The notes beneath the pieces were generated by a model that worked only from the letters and a program-made list of their open reading frames with translations, had not been told where the DNA came from and did not search any database. Of a stretch of DNA of 64,000 nt, positions 15,405 to 24,254 are shown piece after piece. The DNA lies in NCBI RefSeq assembly GCF_041477585.1, contig NZ_JBGNYA010000001.1, forward strand, positions 434,001 to 498,000. The letters are read 5' to 3'. Position numbers and translations under genes: made by a program. This DNA is from Halobellus sp. MBLA0158. Lineage in GTDB: Archaea > Halobacteriota > Halobacteria > Halobacteriales > Haloferacaceae. How positions within the stretch are numbered: position 1 is the first letter of the stretch; each line of letters begins with the position of its first letter.

Positions 15405-18362
15405 TCAGGCCGGCAGGTCCATCGCCACCGTCGTTCCGGAGCCGTCCGCCGCGATCAGTCGCAGGTCCCCGCCGCGCGCGTCCGCGACCCACTTGACGAG
15501 CCACAGCCCCAGCCCCGAGGCGTGCTGGAGCTGTGTGATCTCCCGGTTCTCGGCGACGACGGACCACTCCGTCTCGGGGATGCCCGGCCCGTCGTCGGTG
15601 ACCGCGAACCGGATCGTTCCCTCGTCGGTGTCGGTGACCGCGACCTCGACGACCGAGTCCGGCTCGGGGGTCCCGTACTCGATCGCGTTTTCGACCAGTT
15701 CCCGCAGCGCGCTCTCGACCAGTTCGTCGTACCGGACGCGCGCCGCCACGTCGACGGCGACCCGAACGTCGACCGCGTCGGATCCGACCGTCGTGGCGAC
15801 GAGCCGTCGGAGCCGCGATTCGGTCTCCTCGGGCGAGAGCCGGTCGCTCTCGGCGTCGCTGTTCCGGAGCACGCGCTGTATGGCCTGGGCCGTCTCGCTC
15901 GTGTCGACGAGCGACCGGCAGGCGCTTGCGATCTCGGTCGCGTGATCGACGAGCCGGTCGTCGTCGGCCTCGGACTTGATGAGGTCCGCCCGGCCCTGGA
16001 TGACGTTGGTCCGGTTCCGGAGATTGTGCCGGAGGAGCCGATGCAGCACCTGGAGGTGCGTGCCCTGCCGCTTGACCTCCGTCACGTCGGTCAGCACGAC
16101 GAACGCCCGTTCGACGTCGCCGCTCCTGTAGGGGACGCTCCGGAGCAGGTAGGCGTTCACCCCGCCGTCGGTCCGGGCGCGGACCTCGCGTTCGATCCCG
16201 GTCTCGCGCTCGCTGACGTCTTCGAGCGCGTCCCGGATCTCGGCCGGGAGGACCTCGCCGGCGTCGGCGAGCGGGACGCCCTCCAGGTCGTCGTCGGTCC
16301 CGTCGGTCAGGTCGACGAACGGCTCGTTGGCGGCGTGGATCTCCGCCTCCTCGCCCCCGAACGACAGATCGACGAGCGGGTCGGTCAGCGAGCCGAACAG
16401 TTCGGAAAACCGCGTGTGCTGACGGGACGCCTCCTCCTGTGCCAGGCGGAGTTCGCGGATGTTCTGGACGGTCCCGACCACGCCGTCCCCGCTGGGTTGG
16501 GCGATCGGCGTCGCCGAGATCCGGGCGGGGACCACGCCGCCGTCGCGGGTCTCCAGGCCCGTCTCGACGGCGTCGGAGTCACCCGAAAGCGAGACCAGCC
16601 GCTCGGCGACCGCGTCGTCGTCGAGGACGTCCGCGATGTTCGTTCCGACGAGCCGCGAGCGCGTCGTCCCGAGCGTCTCCGCCAGCGACTCAGTCACCAG
16701 CGTGAACGCGCCCTCGTCGTCGATGGTGAACAGCATATCGTCGACCGTCTCGACGAGCGCCTCGTACCGCCGCCGCTCCTGGTCGCGCTCGACGCGCTCG
16801 AACACCGATTCGGCGGTCGCGGTCAGCAGTTCGAGGAAGCGCCGCTCGTCCTCGCTGAATCCGTCCTCGTCCCGGTGGCCGACGCTGAGTACCCGCGAGT
16901 CGCCGATCGGGAGGTACATGCTCGCGTCGATCGGGGTGTCCGGGAGGTGGTCCTCGTCGGCGGCGGTGACGGTTCGCCCCTCCGTGAACGCCGTCCCGAC
17001 GTGGCCCTCGTCGGCGTCGTAGCGCGGCCGCTCGCCCAGCGTCCCGGCGACGCCGTCGGACGCCGCGATCGGGACGAGCTCGTCGGTCGCCGCGTCGTGT
17101 TCGCGGACGACCGCGCCGTCGGTCTCGATGGTGTTGGCCGCGACGTCGACGACCCGCTCTGCGACCGCCGTGGTCGTCTCGGCGGCGACCATGTCCTGGG
17201 TGGCCTCCAGCAGATTGTTCAGGATCCGCTGGCGCCGACGCTGGCGGCTGATGTCCCGGAGGGTGCCCACGGTCCCGGAGAAGGAGCCGTCCTCCAGCGG
17301 CCGCAGCGTCATCCGGTCGGTACACGGGATCCGCTCGCCGTCTTTCGTGATCAGTTCGACGTCGAGCTTGGCGATCGAGATCTCCCGCTCCGCCGAATCG
17401 TCGGTCCCCCGCAGCAGTTCCCTGAGGGCGTCTTCGGCCTCCTCGACGGTCCGGTCGTCCTTGATCAGGTGGACCGACGAGCCCAGGAGCTCCTCGCGGT
17501 CGTAGCCGGTGATCTCGCAGAGCGCGTCGTTGACGAAGATGAACCGCCCCTCCTCGTCGAGGATGTAGACGGCGTCGCCGACGGTCTTCACCAGGTACTC
17601 GTACAGCGTCTGATCCGTCGCGCCCCGCCGCTTTGCGGTGATCTCGCGGACGTAGGCCGCCGCCCCGTCGTCGTCCGGGTAGATCGTGACCTCGAACCAC
17701 CGGTCGTCGGGCGTCGTGACCTCCACTCGCGTCACCTCGCCCGTCTCTCGGGCCTCTCGGAGTTCGCCTCTGATCTGTTCGGCCGACGCGGGCGTGAGGA
17801 CGTCCCACAGCGACGCCCCGACGGCGTCGGCGCCGTCGACGTCGAGGAACCCCGCCGCCGCGCTGTTGAGGTAGGTCACGGCGTCGTCGCCGTCCACCTC
17901 GATGATCCCGTCGTCGATACGCTCTAACGCCCGGACCGGGCCGCTGTCGGTGCCCACGGCTCGGTCCGGATCGGTGCCCGCGCCGCTCCCACCGACGCTT
18001 CCGAACGCGCGTTCGGCCTTCGCCGCGAGGAGCGCGGGGTCGTCTCCCGGCGTCCAGGTCAGGGCGTCGACCGCGCCGGCGTCGAGCGCCCGCGCGGCCG
18101 CCGCGGCGTCGGCCGACACCCAGACCGTCGGGCGATCGATGCGCTCCGGGACGGCGTCGGCGGCGAACACGATGGCTCCGGCATCTTTCCGAGAGGGCGA
18201 GTCGGCGCCGAACGCCGCGGCGTCGGCGAGTTCGCCGATGGCGAGTTCGGTCCTGGCCGCGAGCGTTTCCAGCACGGATTCGAGTTCGTCTCGTGTGGCG
18301 GTGTACTCGCCGTCCACGTACGGACGGACGGACAGAGCGTGCGTTTCCGAGACGGGAGACAT
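15405..18362 (-). CDS. PAS/GAF sensor histidine kinase
   Basis: A 985-residue cytosolic kinase. In order: a receiver-like N-terminal region (about 55-120) with the hydrophobic pattern of a receiver fold but no clear phospho-acceptor Asp; PAS 1 (about 143-245); PAS 2 (about 255-378) with YILDEEGRFIFVNDALCEITGY; a GAF domain (about 390-525); PAS 3 (about 533-635); PAS 4 (about 648-765); and a transmitter. The H-box is LLRHNLRNRTNVIQG with His about 779, followed by the ATP-binding N-box ELVENAIEYG, G1 DDGPGIPE and G2 GLGLWLVKW. No membrane span and no adjacent response regulator, so an orphan kinase sensing an intracellular signal, possibly redox or oxygen through PAS. Confidence 0.9.
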   Translation of the reverse strand: MSPVSETHALSVRPYVDGEYTATRDELESVLETLAARTELAIGELADAAAFGADSPSRKDAGAIVFAADAVPERIDRPTVWVSADAAAAARALDAGAVDALTWTPGDDPALLAAKAERAFGSVGGSGAGTDPDRAVGTDSGPVRALERIDDGIIEVDGDDAVTYLNSAAAGFLDVDGADAVGASLWDVLTPASAEQIRGELREARETGEVTRVEVTTPDDRWFEVTIYPDDDGAAAYVREITAKRRGATDQTLYEYLVKTVGDAVYILDEEGRFIFVNDALCEITGYDREELLGSSVHLIKDDRTVEEAEDALRELLRGTDDSAEREISIAKLDVELITKDGERIPCTDRMTLRPLEDGSFSGTVGTLRDISRQRRRQRILNNLLEATQDMVAAETTTAVAERVVDVAANTIETDGAVVREHDAATDELVPIAASDGVAGTLGERPRYDADEGHVGTAFTEGRTVTAADEDHLPDTPIDASMYLPIGDSRVLSVGHRDEDGFSEDERRFLELLTATAESVFERVERDQERRRYEALVETVDDMLFTIDDEGAFTLVTESLAETLGTTRSRLVGTNIADVLDDDAVAERLVSLSGDSDAVETGLETRDGGVVPARISATPIAQPSGDGVVGTVQNIRELRLAQEEASRQHTRFSELFGSLTDPLVDLSFGGEEAEIHAANEPFVDLTDGTDDDLEGVPLADAGEVLPAEIRDALEDVSERETGIEREVRARTDGGVNAYLLRSVPYRSGDVERAFVVLTDVTEVKRQGTHLQVLHRLLRHNLRNRTNVIQGRADLIKSEADDDRLVDHATEIASACRSLVDTSETAQAIQRVLRNSDAESDRLSPEETESRLRRLVATTVGSDAVDVRVAVDVAARVRYDELVESALRELVENAIEYGTPEPDSVVEVAVTDTDEGTIRFAVTDDGPGIPETEWSVVAENREITQLQHASGLGLWLVKWVADARGGDLRLIAADGSGTTVAMDLPA

Positions 18363-18538
18363 TCGGTTTTGGGACCATCTCGGGACCGTTACTTCAACGT
18401 TGGTGCCGGCTTATCAGATGTGATCTTCTCGGGAGTTTTCGGCCGCTGCGGGGCCCGTTCTCCGGACCGACGGCCGGTGATTGCGACCGATTGTCATTAC
18501 CCAAAAATGATTATGTTTTGCTCCCGTAGCCGCCGCAA

Positions 18539-20215
18539 ATGCTCCACGCGAAGGGACCGCTCTGCACGGTCGACCTCTCCGACCGCACAGCGACCCGCAC
18601 CGACATCGACGACCTCCTCGCCGAGACGATCGGCGGCCGGGCGACGGCGACGCACCTCGCTCACGATCGGATCCCGTTCGACGCCGACCCGTTCGGCCCG
18701 GAGAACCGCGCGTACCTCTCGACGGGGCCGCTCCAGCACTCGCGGATGAGCTTCACCGGGCGGATGAATATGACGGCGCTGTCGCCGCTGACCGACGGCC
18801 TCTGCTCGTCGAACGCGGGGGGCTACCTCTCGCGGAACTTCGGCGACACGGGGATCAGCGTGCTCGAACTGGTCGGCGAGAGCGACGACCTGCTGGCGGT
18901 CCACGTCCGCGACGACGGCGTGACCTTCGAGGAAGTGCCCGAACTGGAAGGGGCGCTCGTCCCCGAGGTGAGCGATTACGCCGAGGAACACTACGACCTC
19001 GGCCCGGAACACTGCGTCGCGATCGGTCCCGCGGGGGAGAACCTCGTGCGGTTCGCCAGCGTGATGACCTTCGACTCGCGGGCGTTCGGCCGCGGCGGCT
19101 TCGGCGCGGTCCTGGGTTCGAAGAACGTGAAACTGGTCACCTTCGAGGGCGACGCCCGCCCGCCGGTCGAGGTGCCCGAGGGCGTCGCCGCCGACGTCCA
19201 CCGCGCGGCCGCCACCGCCGACGACTCGATGAAGCGCCAGGGGACCGCGGGCGGCACGGAGTTCATCAACGACAACTTCTCGCTGCCGACCCGGTACTTC
19301 GATGAGTACGAGTTCGAACACGCCGCCGCCATCGGCGGCAACGCCGTCGAGGCAAAGAAGTACGAGAAGGCGGCCTGCTCGCAGTGCGCTTTCGCGTGCA
19401 AGCTGCCGACCCGCGACGAGGAGGCCGGAGTCGAGACCGAGGGCCCCGAGTTCGAGACGATCTACTCCTTCGGGTCGAGCCAGGGCGTCGGCGACCTCGT
19501 CGAGGTGATGAAGGCGAACGAGCTCTGCGACCAGTACGGGATGGACACCATCTCCGCGGGCGTCACCGTCGCGGCCTACCTCGCCAGTGAGGACGAGTTC
19601 GGGAACGCCGAGCTCGCCCAAGACGTCACCGAACGGATCGCCCGCCGGGAGGGCGTCGGCGACCTGCTCGCGGAGGGCGTCCACCGCGTCCACGACGACC
19701 TCGGCGTCGCGGACATGACGATGAAGGGGATGGAGTTCGCCGCCCACGACGGGCGCGTCCTCCACGGGCTCGGCCTCCAGTACGCCGTCGCGAACCGCGG
19801 CGGCGACCACCTCTACGGCGAGATGATGGGCCTCACCTACGGCGGCGTCATCGAGGCCGAGGGGACGACAGACAAAGTGGGGACGCTCGTCGAACAGGAG
19901 AACTACTGCGCGTTCCGCGACTCCGCGATCGTCTGTGCGTTCTCGGGGCAGTACATCGACGAGGAGACCTTCGAGGCGCTGTTCGACGCCGACTACGACG
20001 ACCTCCTCGACGTCGGCGCCGGCGTGATCGAGCGCGAGCGCCACTTCAACAACCGCCGCGGGTACGACCGCGCCGACGACGAACTCCCGTACGACCTCCC
20101 CGACGTCGACGCCGCCATTCGGGACTACTACGACGCGCGCGACTGGACCGACGAGGGAGTCGTGCCGGACGCCCGGTTCGGGGCCGGCGGGGCTCAGGCG
20201 CCCGCCGACGACTGA
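18539..20215 (+). CDS. Aldehyde:ferredoxin oxidoreductase family protein
   Basis: A tungsten- or molybdopterin-dependent oxidoreductase of the AOR family, 558 residues (family about 600). The 4Fe-4S cysteines are seen in CSQCAFAC (residues about 280-287, CX2CX3C) and the fourth probably in VCAF near residue 467. Conserved segments include GFGAVLGSKNVKL and the helical cap EMMGLTYGG. The substrate aldehyde cannot be assigned. Downstream lie a MoaD/SAMP-like gene (opposite strand) and a 2Fe-2S ferredoxin, consistent with cofactor assembly and electron transfer. The preceding AT-rich region (about 18500) serves as its promoter. Confidence 0.88.
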   Translation: MLHAKGPLCTVDLSDRTATRTDIDDLLAETIGGRATATHLAHDRIPFDADPFGPENRAYLSTGPLQHSRMSFTGRMNMTALSPLTDGLCSSNAGGYLSRNFGDTGISVLELVGESDDLLAVHVRDDGVTFEEVPELEGALVPEVSDYAEEHYDLGPEHCVAIGPAGENLVRFASVMTFDSRAFGRGGFGAVLGSKNVKLVTFEGDARPPVEVPEGVAADVHRAAATADDSMKRQGTAGGTEFINDNFSLPTRYFDEYEFEHAAAIGGNAVEAKKYEKAACSQCAFACKLPTRDEEAGVETEGPEFETIYSFGSSQGVGDLVEVMKANELCDQYGMDTISAGVTVAAYLASEDEFGNAELAQDVTERIARREGVGDLLAEGVHRVHDDLGVADMTMKGMEFAAHDGRVLHGLGLQYAVANRGGDHLYGEMMGLTYGGVIEAEGTTDKVGTLVEQENYCAFRDSAIVCAFSGQYIDEETFEALFDADYDDLLDVGAGVIERERHFNNRRGYDRADDELPYDLPDVDAAIRDYYDARDWTDEGVVPDARFGAGGAQAPADD

Positions 20216-20248
20216 GCGCCGCAGTCTCCTCCACTCGCTCGCGCTTCG

Positions 20249-20524
20249 CTATCCGCCGTAGACGGCCGTCGTCACGCGCAGCACGTCGCCCTCCGACAGC
20301 GGCGTCTTCGTCCCCTCGTCGTGCTGGACGTGTCGGCCGTTCAGCGTCACCACGACGTCGCCGGCCAGGCCCTCGCCGTCCCGGAGCTCTCCCTCCAGCC
20401 CCGCGTACCGCGCTTCGAGCTCGCCGAGGAGTTCGCCGACGGTGTCGGCGTCGGTGTCGACGACGACCGTCTTTGTCCCGACGGGCTCGCGGAACGGCCC
20501 GAAGAAGCCGCACTCGACTCGCAT
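20249..20524 (-). CDS. MoaD/ThiS-like ubiquitin-fold protein (SAMP-type)
   Basis: A 91-residue beta-grasp protein ending in the Gly-Gly pair of MoaD/ThiS and haloarchaeal SAMP modifiers (TTAVYGG). Those proteins carry sulfur as a thiocarboxylate for molybdopterin or thiamine synthesis, or are conjugated to lysines. The N-terminus (RVECGFFGPFREPVGTKTV) and LNGRHVQHDEG-TPLSEGDVLRV match the fold. Its location opposite the AOR gene suggests molybdopterin/tungstopterin sulfur transfer. The ATG at 20524 is chosen; the in-frame upstream part has no similarity to the fold. Confidence 0.85.
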   Translation of the reverse strand: MRVECGFFGPFREPVGTKTVVVDTDADTVGELLGELEARYAGLEGELRDGEGLAGDVVVTLNGRHVQHDEGTKTPLSEGDVLRVTTAVYGG

Positions 20525-20615
20525 ACCGGCGCTTCGGTAGCGGGGGTAATGAGCGGTGGGGACGCGCGGACGAGACGGCCGACAGTCTGAGGTCCCGCGA
20601 CTTCCGATCGTGCGT

Positions 20616-20987
20616 ATGGCCGAGACGGTCCCGCTCACGGTCGTCGACGGCGACGCGGAGACGGTCGTCGAGGTCGAACGCGGCGCGAACCTCCGCGAGG
20701 CGCTCCGCGAGCGCGGCTTTTCGGTCTACGGGACGGTCTCGCGGCACGCCAACTGCGGCGGTCGTGGGCTCTGTGCGACCTGCACCGTCGAGGTCGATCC
20801 CGCGCCGGAGCCGACCCACTGGCACGACGCCGCCGCGGTCCGGTTCGGCTACCCCCGGCTCTCTTGCCAGATCACGGTCACGGAGCCGATGACGGTCAGG
20901 CTCCTCGACAAACGCGTGTGGGGACAGATCCTGCCGCGGCGGCGCGACGGGAGCGAGGACGGCGGCGACACGCCCGGTGGCGACTGA
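20616..20987 (+). CDS. 2Fe-2S ferredoxin
   Basis: A 123-residue plant-type-like ferredoxin. The cluster cysteines are C47, C53, C56 and C84: SRHANCGGRGLCATCTV and RLSCQITV, giving a CX5CX2CX27C spacing. Residues 1-40 form the first beta-grasp part, and the C-terminus has TVTEPMTVRLLDKRVWGQ, then an acidic tail. Likely electron donor or acceptor for the aldehyde oxidoreductase upstream, an inference from proximity. The start is at the ATG at 20616; the open frame before it overlaps the divergent SAMP-like gene. Confidence 0.9.
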   Translation: MAETVPLTVVDGDAETVVEVERGANLREALRERGFSVYGTVSRHANCGGRGLCATCTVEVDPAPEPTHWHDAAAVRFGYPRLSCQITVTEPMTVRLLDKRVWGQILPRRRDGSEDGGDTPGGD

Positions 20988-21134
20988 GTGCGTCGCGCGC
21001 GGCCCCCTCTGTGCCGATGGAGAAACGACTTTGCCGCCGGAGTTCCCCCTCCCAACTATGACTCGTCTCGCTCCCCGTTCTCTCGCTCCCGCCCCGAGGG
21101 GTTCCCCGGCCCGACCCGCTCGGAGGTGCGGCGC

Positions 21135-23474
21135 GTGAAGGTCGCCGAGGTCGTCCCGGAGTTCGCCGACGCCTTCGGCTTCGATGAGTTCAATCGGATG
21201 CAGCGGGAGGCCGCGCCGGCGATCCTCGAACGCGACGAGAACGTCGTCGCGGCCGCGCCGACCGCTTCCGGCAAGACGGCGCTCGCGGAGCTGGCGATCT
21301 GTCGCACGCTCGCCGACGGCGGCACCGCGCTCTTCGTCGCGCCCCTGCGCGCGCTCACGAACGAGAAGGAATCCGAGTGGGAGCGCTTCGAGGAACTCGG
21401 CTACTCGGTCTACGTCGTCACCGGCGAGCGCGATCTCAACCCCCGCCGCGCCGAGCGCGCGGACATCCTCGTGATGACGCCCGAGAAGACCGACTCCGCG
21501 ACGCGGAAACACGACTCGGCGCGTTACTCCTTCGTCGCCGACGTCGACTGCGTCGTCATCGACGAGGTCCACCTGCTGGATTCGGACACCCGCGGCGGCG
21601 TGCTCGAAGTGACCGTCTCGCGACTCCGCCGGATCTGCGATCCCCGGATCGTGGCGCTGTCGGCGACGATGCCCAACATCGAGGACGTCGCGGCGTGGCT
21701 CGACGCGGCCCCGGAGACGACATTCGAGTTCGGCGACGAGTACCGCCCGGTCGACCTCCACGCGGGCGTGAAGACCTACTCCCACGGCGACAACGCCTTC
21801 GCCGACAAGTACCGGCGGCTCTACACTGCCTTGGATCTCGCCGAAGAGCACATCCGCGAGGACGGCCAGGCGCTCGTGTTCGTCTCCTCGCGGCAGGACG
21901 CCGTCCGCGCGGCCGGCAAATCGCGGGACGTCATCGCCGAGCGCGACATCCCGATGGGCGCCCGCGGCGACTACGACTTCCACACCGAGGCCAAGGAACT
22001 CGACGACGACGCGCTCGCGAAGGGCGTCCCCGACGGCGTCGCCTTCCACCACGCGGGGCTCTCGAAGGACGACCGCGACCGCGTCGAGTCGTGGTTCAAG
22101 GAGGGCAAGATCCAACTGCTCTTCTCGACGTCGACGCTCGCGTGGGGCGTGAACCTCCCCGCGCGCTGCGTCGTCATCCGCGACACGAAGTACCACGACC
22201 CGCTGGAAGGCGAGGTCGATATCTCGCCGCTCGACATCCTCCAGATGCTCGGGCGCGCGGGGCGGCCGGGCTACGATGACGTCGGCTACGGCTGGGTCGT
22301 CTGCGACCGCGCGGACGCCGACAAGTACCGGCGCCTGCTCCGGGACGGCAAGGAGATCGAGTCCCGACTCGCGGAGGACCTCGACTCCCACCTCAACGCC
22401 GAGATCGCGATGGGCACGATACGGGACCTCGACGACGTGCTCTCGTGGCTGGAGACGACGTTCTACTACCGGCGCGCGCAGTCGAAGCCCGACGAGTACG
22501 ACTTCGCGCACCTCCGCGACCGGGTGCGGGAGACGCTGGAATCGCTCGTCGACCGCGGCTTCGTCGAGATGGGCGAGGACCTCTCGGTCGGCGGGACGGC
22601 GCTCGGCCGCCTCGCCTCGAAGTACTACCTCCGGCTCGAAACCGCAGAGCGCTTCCGCGACCTCTGCGCGCGGGAGACGATCGACGCTGACGGGGTCCTG
22701 GAGACGGTCGCGGGCGCCGCGGAGTTCCGCTCGGTCTCGGCCAGGCAGTCCGAGTCCGACGCCGTCGACGCGGTGCTCTCGGACGTCGCGACCGACTTAG
22801 AGGACGGCCCCCGGAAGGTGCTGGCGATCCTCCACGCCGGGATGCAGAACAGCACCCCCGCGGACCTGCGCTCGGACGCGTGGATCATCCGGCAGAACGC
22901 CCTCAGGCTCCTCTCGGCGCTCCGGGAGTTCCTCGCCGAGTTCGCGGGCCCGCGGGCGGCCAACCTCGCGCGCCGCGTCGAGGCCCGCGTCGAACACGGC
23001 GTCCCGCGGGAGGCGGTCGGGCTCACCGCCGTCGACGGCATCGGCCCCAACCGCGCGCGGACGCTCGCGACGGGCGGGCTCCGCAGTCCCGCGGACGTCG
23101 CCGACGCCGGCACCGACGAACTCGAACGGGCCGGGCTCTCGGCGGGCGTCGCCGAGCGCGTCGTCGAGAACGCCCGCTCGCACCCCGCGATCGACGTCTC
23201 CTGGGGCGACTTCCCCGACAGCGTCGCCGCCGGCGAGAACGAGCTGTGCGAGGTCGTCGTCCGCAACCGCGGCGGCGGCGCGGCGGTCGGCGTCCGCGTG
23301 ACGGTCAACGACGTCGAGATGACGACGAAGGAGGCGTACCTCTCGGAGTCGCTTTCGGTCCCGGTCGGCGTCTTCGGCGCCGACGCCGACGAACTGGAGT
23401 ACGCCGTCGAGGTGACGTTCCCCGAGGCGCCGCTGTATCCGGTGCGCGCGACGCGGACCGTCGCCGTCGAGTAG
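21135..23474 (+). CDS. Ski2/Hel308-like superfamily 2 helicase
   Basis: A 779-residue ATP-dependent helicase. Motif I APTASGKTALAE (about residues 41-52), motif II DEVH (about 143-146), motif III SATMP (about 176-180), and motif VI QMLGRAGRPGYDD. The C-terminal part has a Sec63/Brr2-like set of domains with a helix-hairpin-helix (AVDGIGPNRARTLATGG) and an Ig-like beta end (VTVNDVEMTTKEAYLSES), as in haloarchaeal Hel308/Ski2-like helicases. The start is a GTG (VKVAEVVPEFADAFG); the upstream frame to 20988 is unlikely coding. Role in DNA repair or RNA processing; the exact partner is not seen here. Confidence 0.88.
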   Translation: MKVAEVVPEFADAFGFDEFNRMQREAAPAILERDENVVAAAPTASGKTALAELAICRTLADGGTALFVAPLRALTNEKESEWERFEELGYSVYVVTGERDLNPRRAERADILVMTPEKTDSATRKHDSARYSFVADVDCVVIDEVHLLDSDTRGGVLEVTVSRLRRICDPRIVALSATMPNIEDVAAWLDAAPETTFEFGDEYRPVDLHAGVKTYSHGDNAFADKYRRLYTALDLAEEHIREDGQALVFVSSRQDAVRAAGKSRDVIAERDIPMGARGDYDFHTEAKELDDDALAKGVPDGVAFHHAGLSKDDRDRVESWFKEGKIQLLFSTSTLAWGVNLPARCVVIRDTKYHDPLEGEVDISPLDILQMLGRAGRPGYDDVGYGWVVCDRADADKYRRLLRDGKEIESRLAEDLDSHLNAEIAMGTIRDLDDVLSWLETTFYYRRAQSKPDEYDFAHLRDRVRETLESLVDRGFVEMGEDLSVGGTALGRLASKYYLRLETAERFRDLCARETIDADGVLETVAGAAEFRSVSARQSESDAVDAVLSDVATDLEDGPRKVLAILHAGMQNSTPADLRSDAWIIRQNALRLLSALREFLAEFAGPRAANLARRVEARVEHGVPREAVGLTAVDGIGPNRARTLATGGLRSPADVADAGTDELERAGLSAGVAERVVENARSHPAIDVSWGDFPDSVAAGENELCEVVVRNRGGGAAVGVRVTVNDVEMTTKEAYLSESLSVPVGVFGADADELEYAVEVTFPEAPLYPVRATRTVAVE

Positions 23475-23477
23475 GAG

Positions 23478-24179
23478 CTACTCGCTCCCCAGGAAGACCC
23501 GCCTGAGTCCCTCGGGGCCGTCGGCGACGACCTCCGCGCGCGAGAGATCCAACTCCGCGTTGTGCGTCGTGCGGAACGCGACGGTGTAGGCGCCCGCCCG
23601 CACGGCGGCCTCGATGCCGTTGAGCGAGTCCTCGATCACGACGCAGTCGGCGGGCTCGGCGCCGAGTTCCGCGGCCGCGCGCTCGTAGATGTGCGGTTCG
23701 GGCTTCCCCGGCTCGTCGATGTCCTCGGCGCTCAGCACCAGATCGAGCGGGCCGAGATCGAACCGCTCGCGGACGATCGCGATCCACGACTGCGGCGCCG
23801 ACGAGACGATCGCGAGCGGTCGGCCCTCGGCTCTGAGAGAATCGAACAGCGCCGGGATCCCCTCGGTCAGCCTCACGTCCTCGCCGTACAGCGACTCGGC
23901 GCGGTCCTGGTAGGCCGCGACGAACTCGTCCTTCGTCACGGTCGTCCCGTACTCCCGGTCGAGGTAGTCGTAGATTTCGTAATACGGCATCCCCGTCACC
24001 TCCTCGTGGGCGGGGTCGCCGCCCTCGATCGCCGCCGCGAAGACCCACTCGTCCTCGAAGCGGTGCCAGTACGTCTCCGAGTCGACGAGCACGCCGTCCA
24101 TATCGAACAACACCGGGCCGTCGGGCAGTGCCGATCGACCGCCGCCGTCGCCGTCGTCTCCGTCGTCGCCTGCGTCCAT
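23478..24179 (-). CDS. HAD-superfamily phosphatase (phosphoglycolate phosphatase/beta-phosphoglucomutase-like)
   Basis: A 233-residue HAD subfamily IA protein. Motif I LFDMDGVLVDSE, motif II IVSSAPQSW, motif III EPGKPEPHIYERAAAELG, motif IV VIEDSLNGIEAA. The cap domain between residues about 35-110 is alpha-helical, as in subfamily IA, so the substrate is small, perhaps a sugar phosphate. A Gly/Asp-rich N-terminal extension of about 20 residues is unusual. It converges with the helicase gene, leaving three bases between the stops. Confidence 0.85.
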   Translation of the reverse strand: MDAGDDGDDGDGGGRSALPDGPVLFDMDGVLVDSETYWHRFEDEWVFAAAIEGGDPAHEEVTGMPYYEIYDYLDREYGTTVTKDEFVAAYQDRAESLYGEDVRLTEGIPALFDSLRAEGRPLAIVSSAPQSWIAIVRERFDLGPLDLVLSAEDIDEPGKPEPHIYERAAAELGAEPADCVVIEDSLNGIEAAVRAGAYTVAFRTTHNAELDLSRAEVVADGPEGLRRVFLGSE

Positions 24180-24254
24180 ACCCCCCGTCGCACGCCTTCG
24201 GACAAAGACCTTCGCGAGTGGGTTCTTGACCGAGGACGGGACCACCCCCGCCGT

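Noticed and set aside
15522-17927. 801-residue open frame on the plus strand opposite the histidine kinase
   Set aside because: Antisense shadow caused by high GC and few stops. It has no recognisable domain, while the minus frame has kinase motifs in order.
20988-21134. Helicase start at the first codon of the open frame
   Set aside because: The translation before residue 50 has no similarity to the helicase family and overlaps the end of the ferredoxin gene region; the GTG at 21135 begins the conserved part.
20046-22511. 821-residue minus-strand frame antisense to the helicase and the end of AOR
   Set aside because: Low-complexity Arg/Val-rich translation and no motif. The opposite strand encodes helicase motifs.
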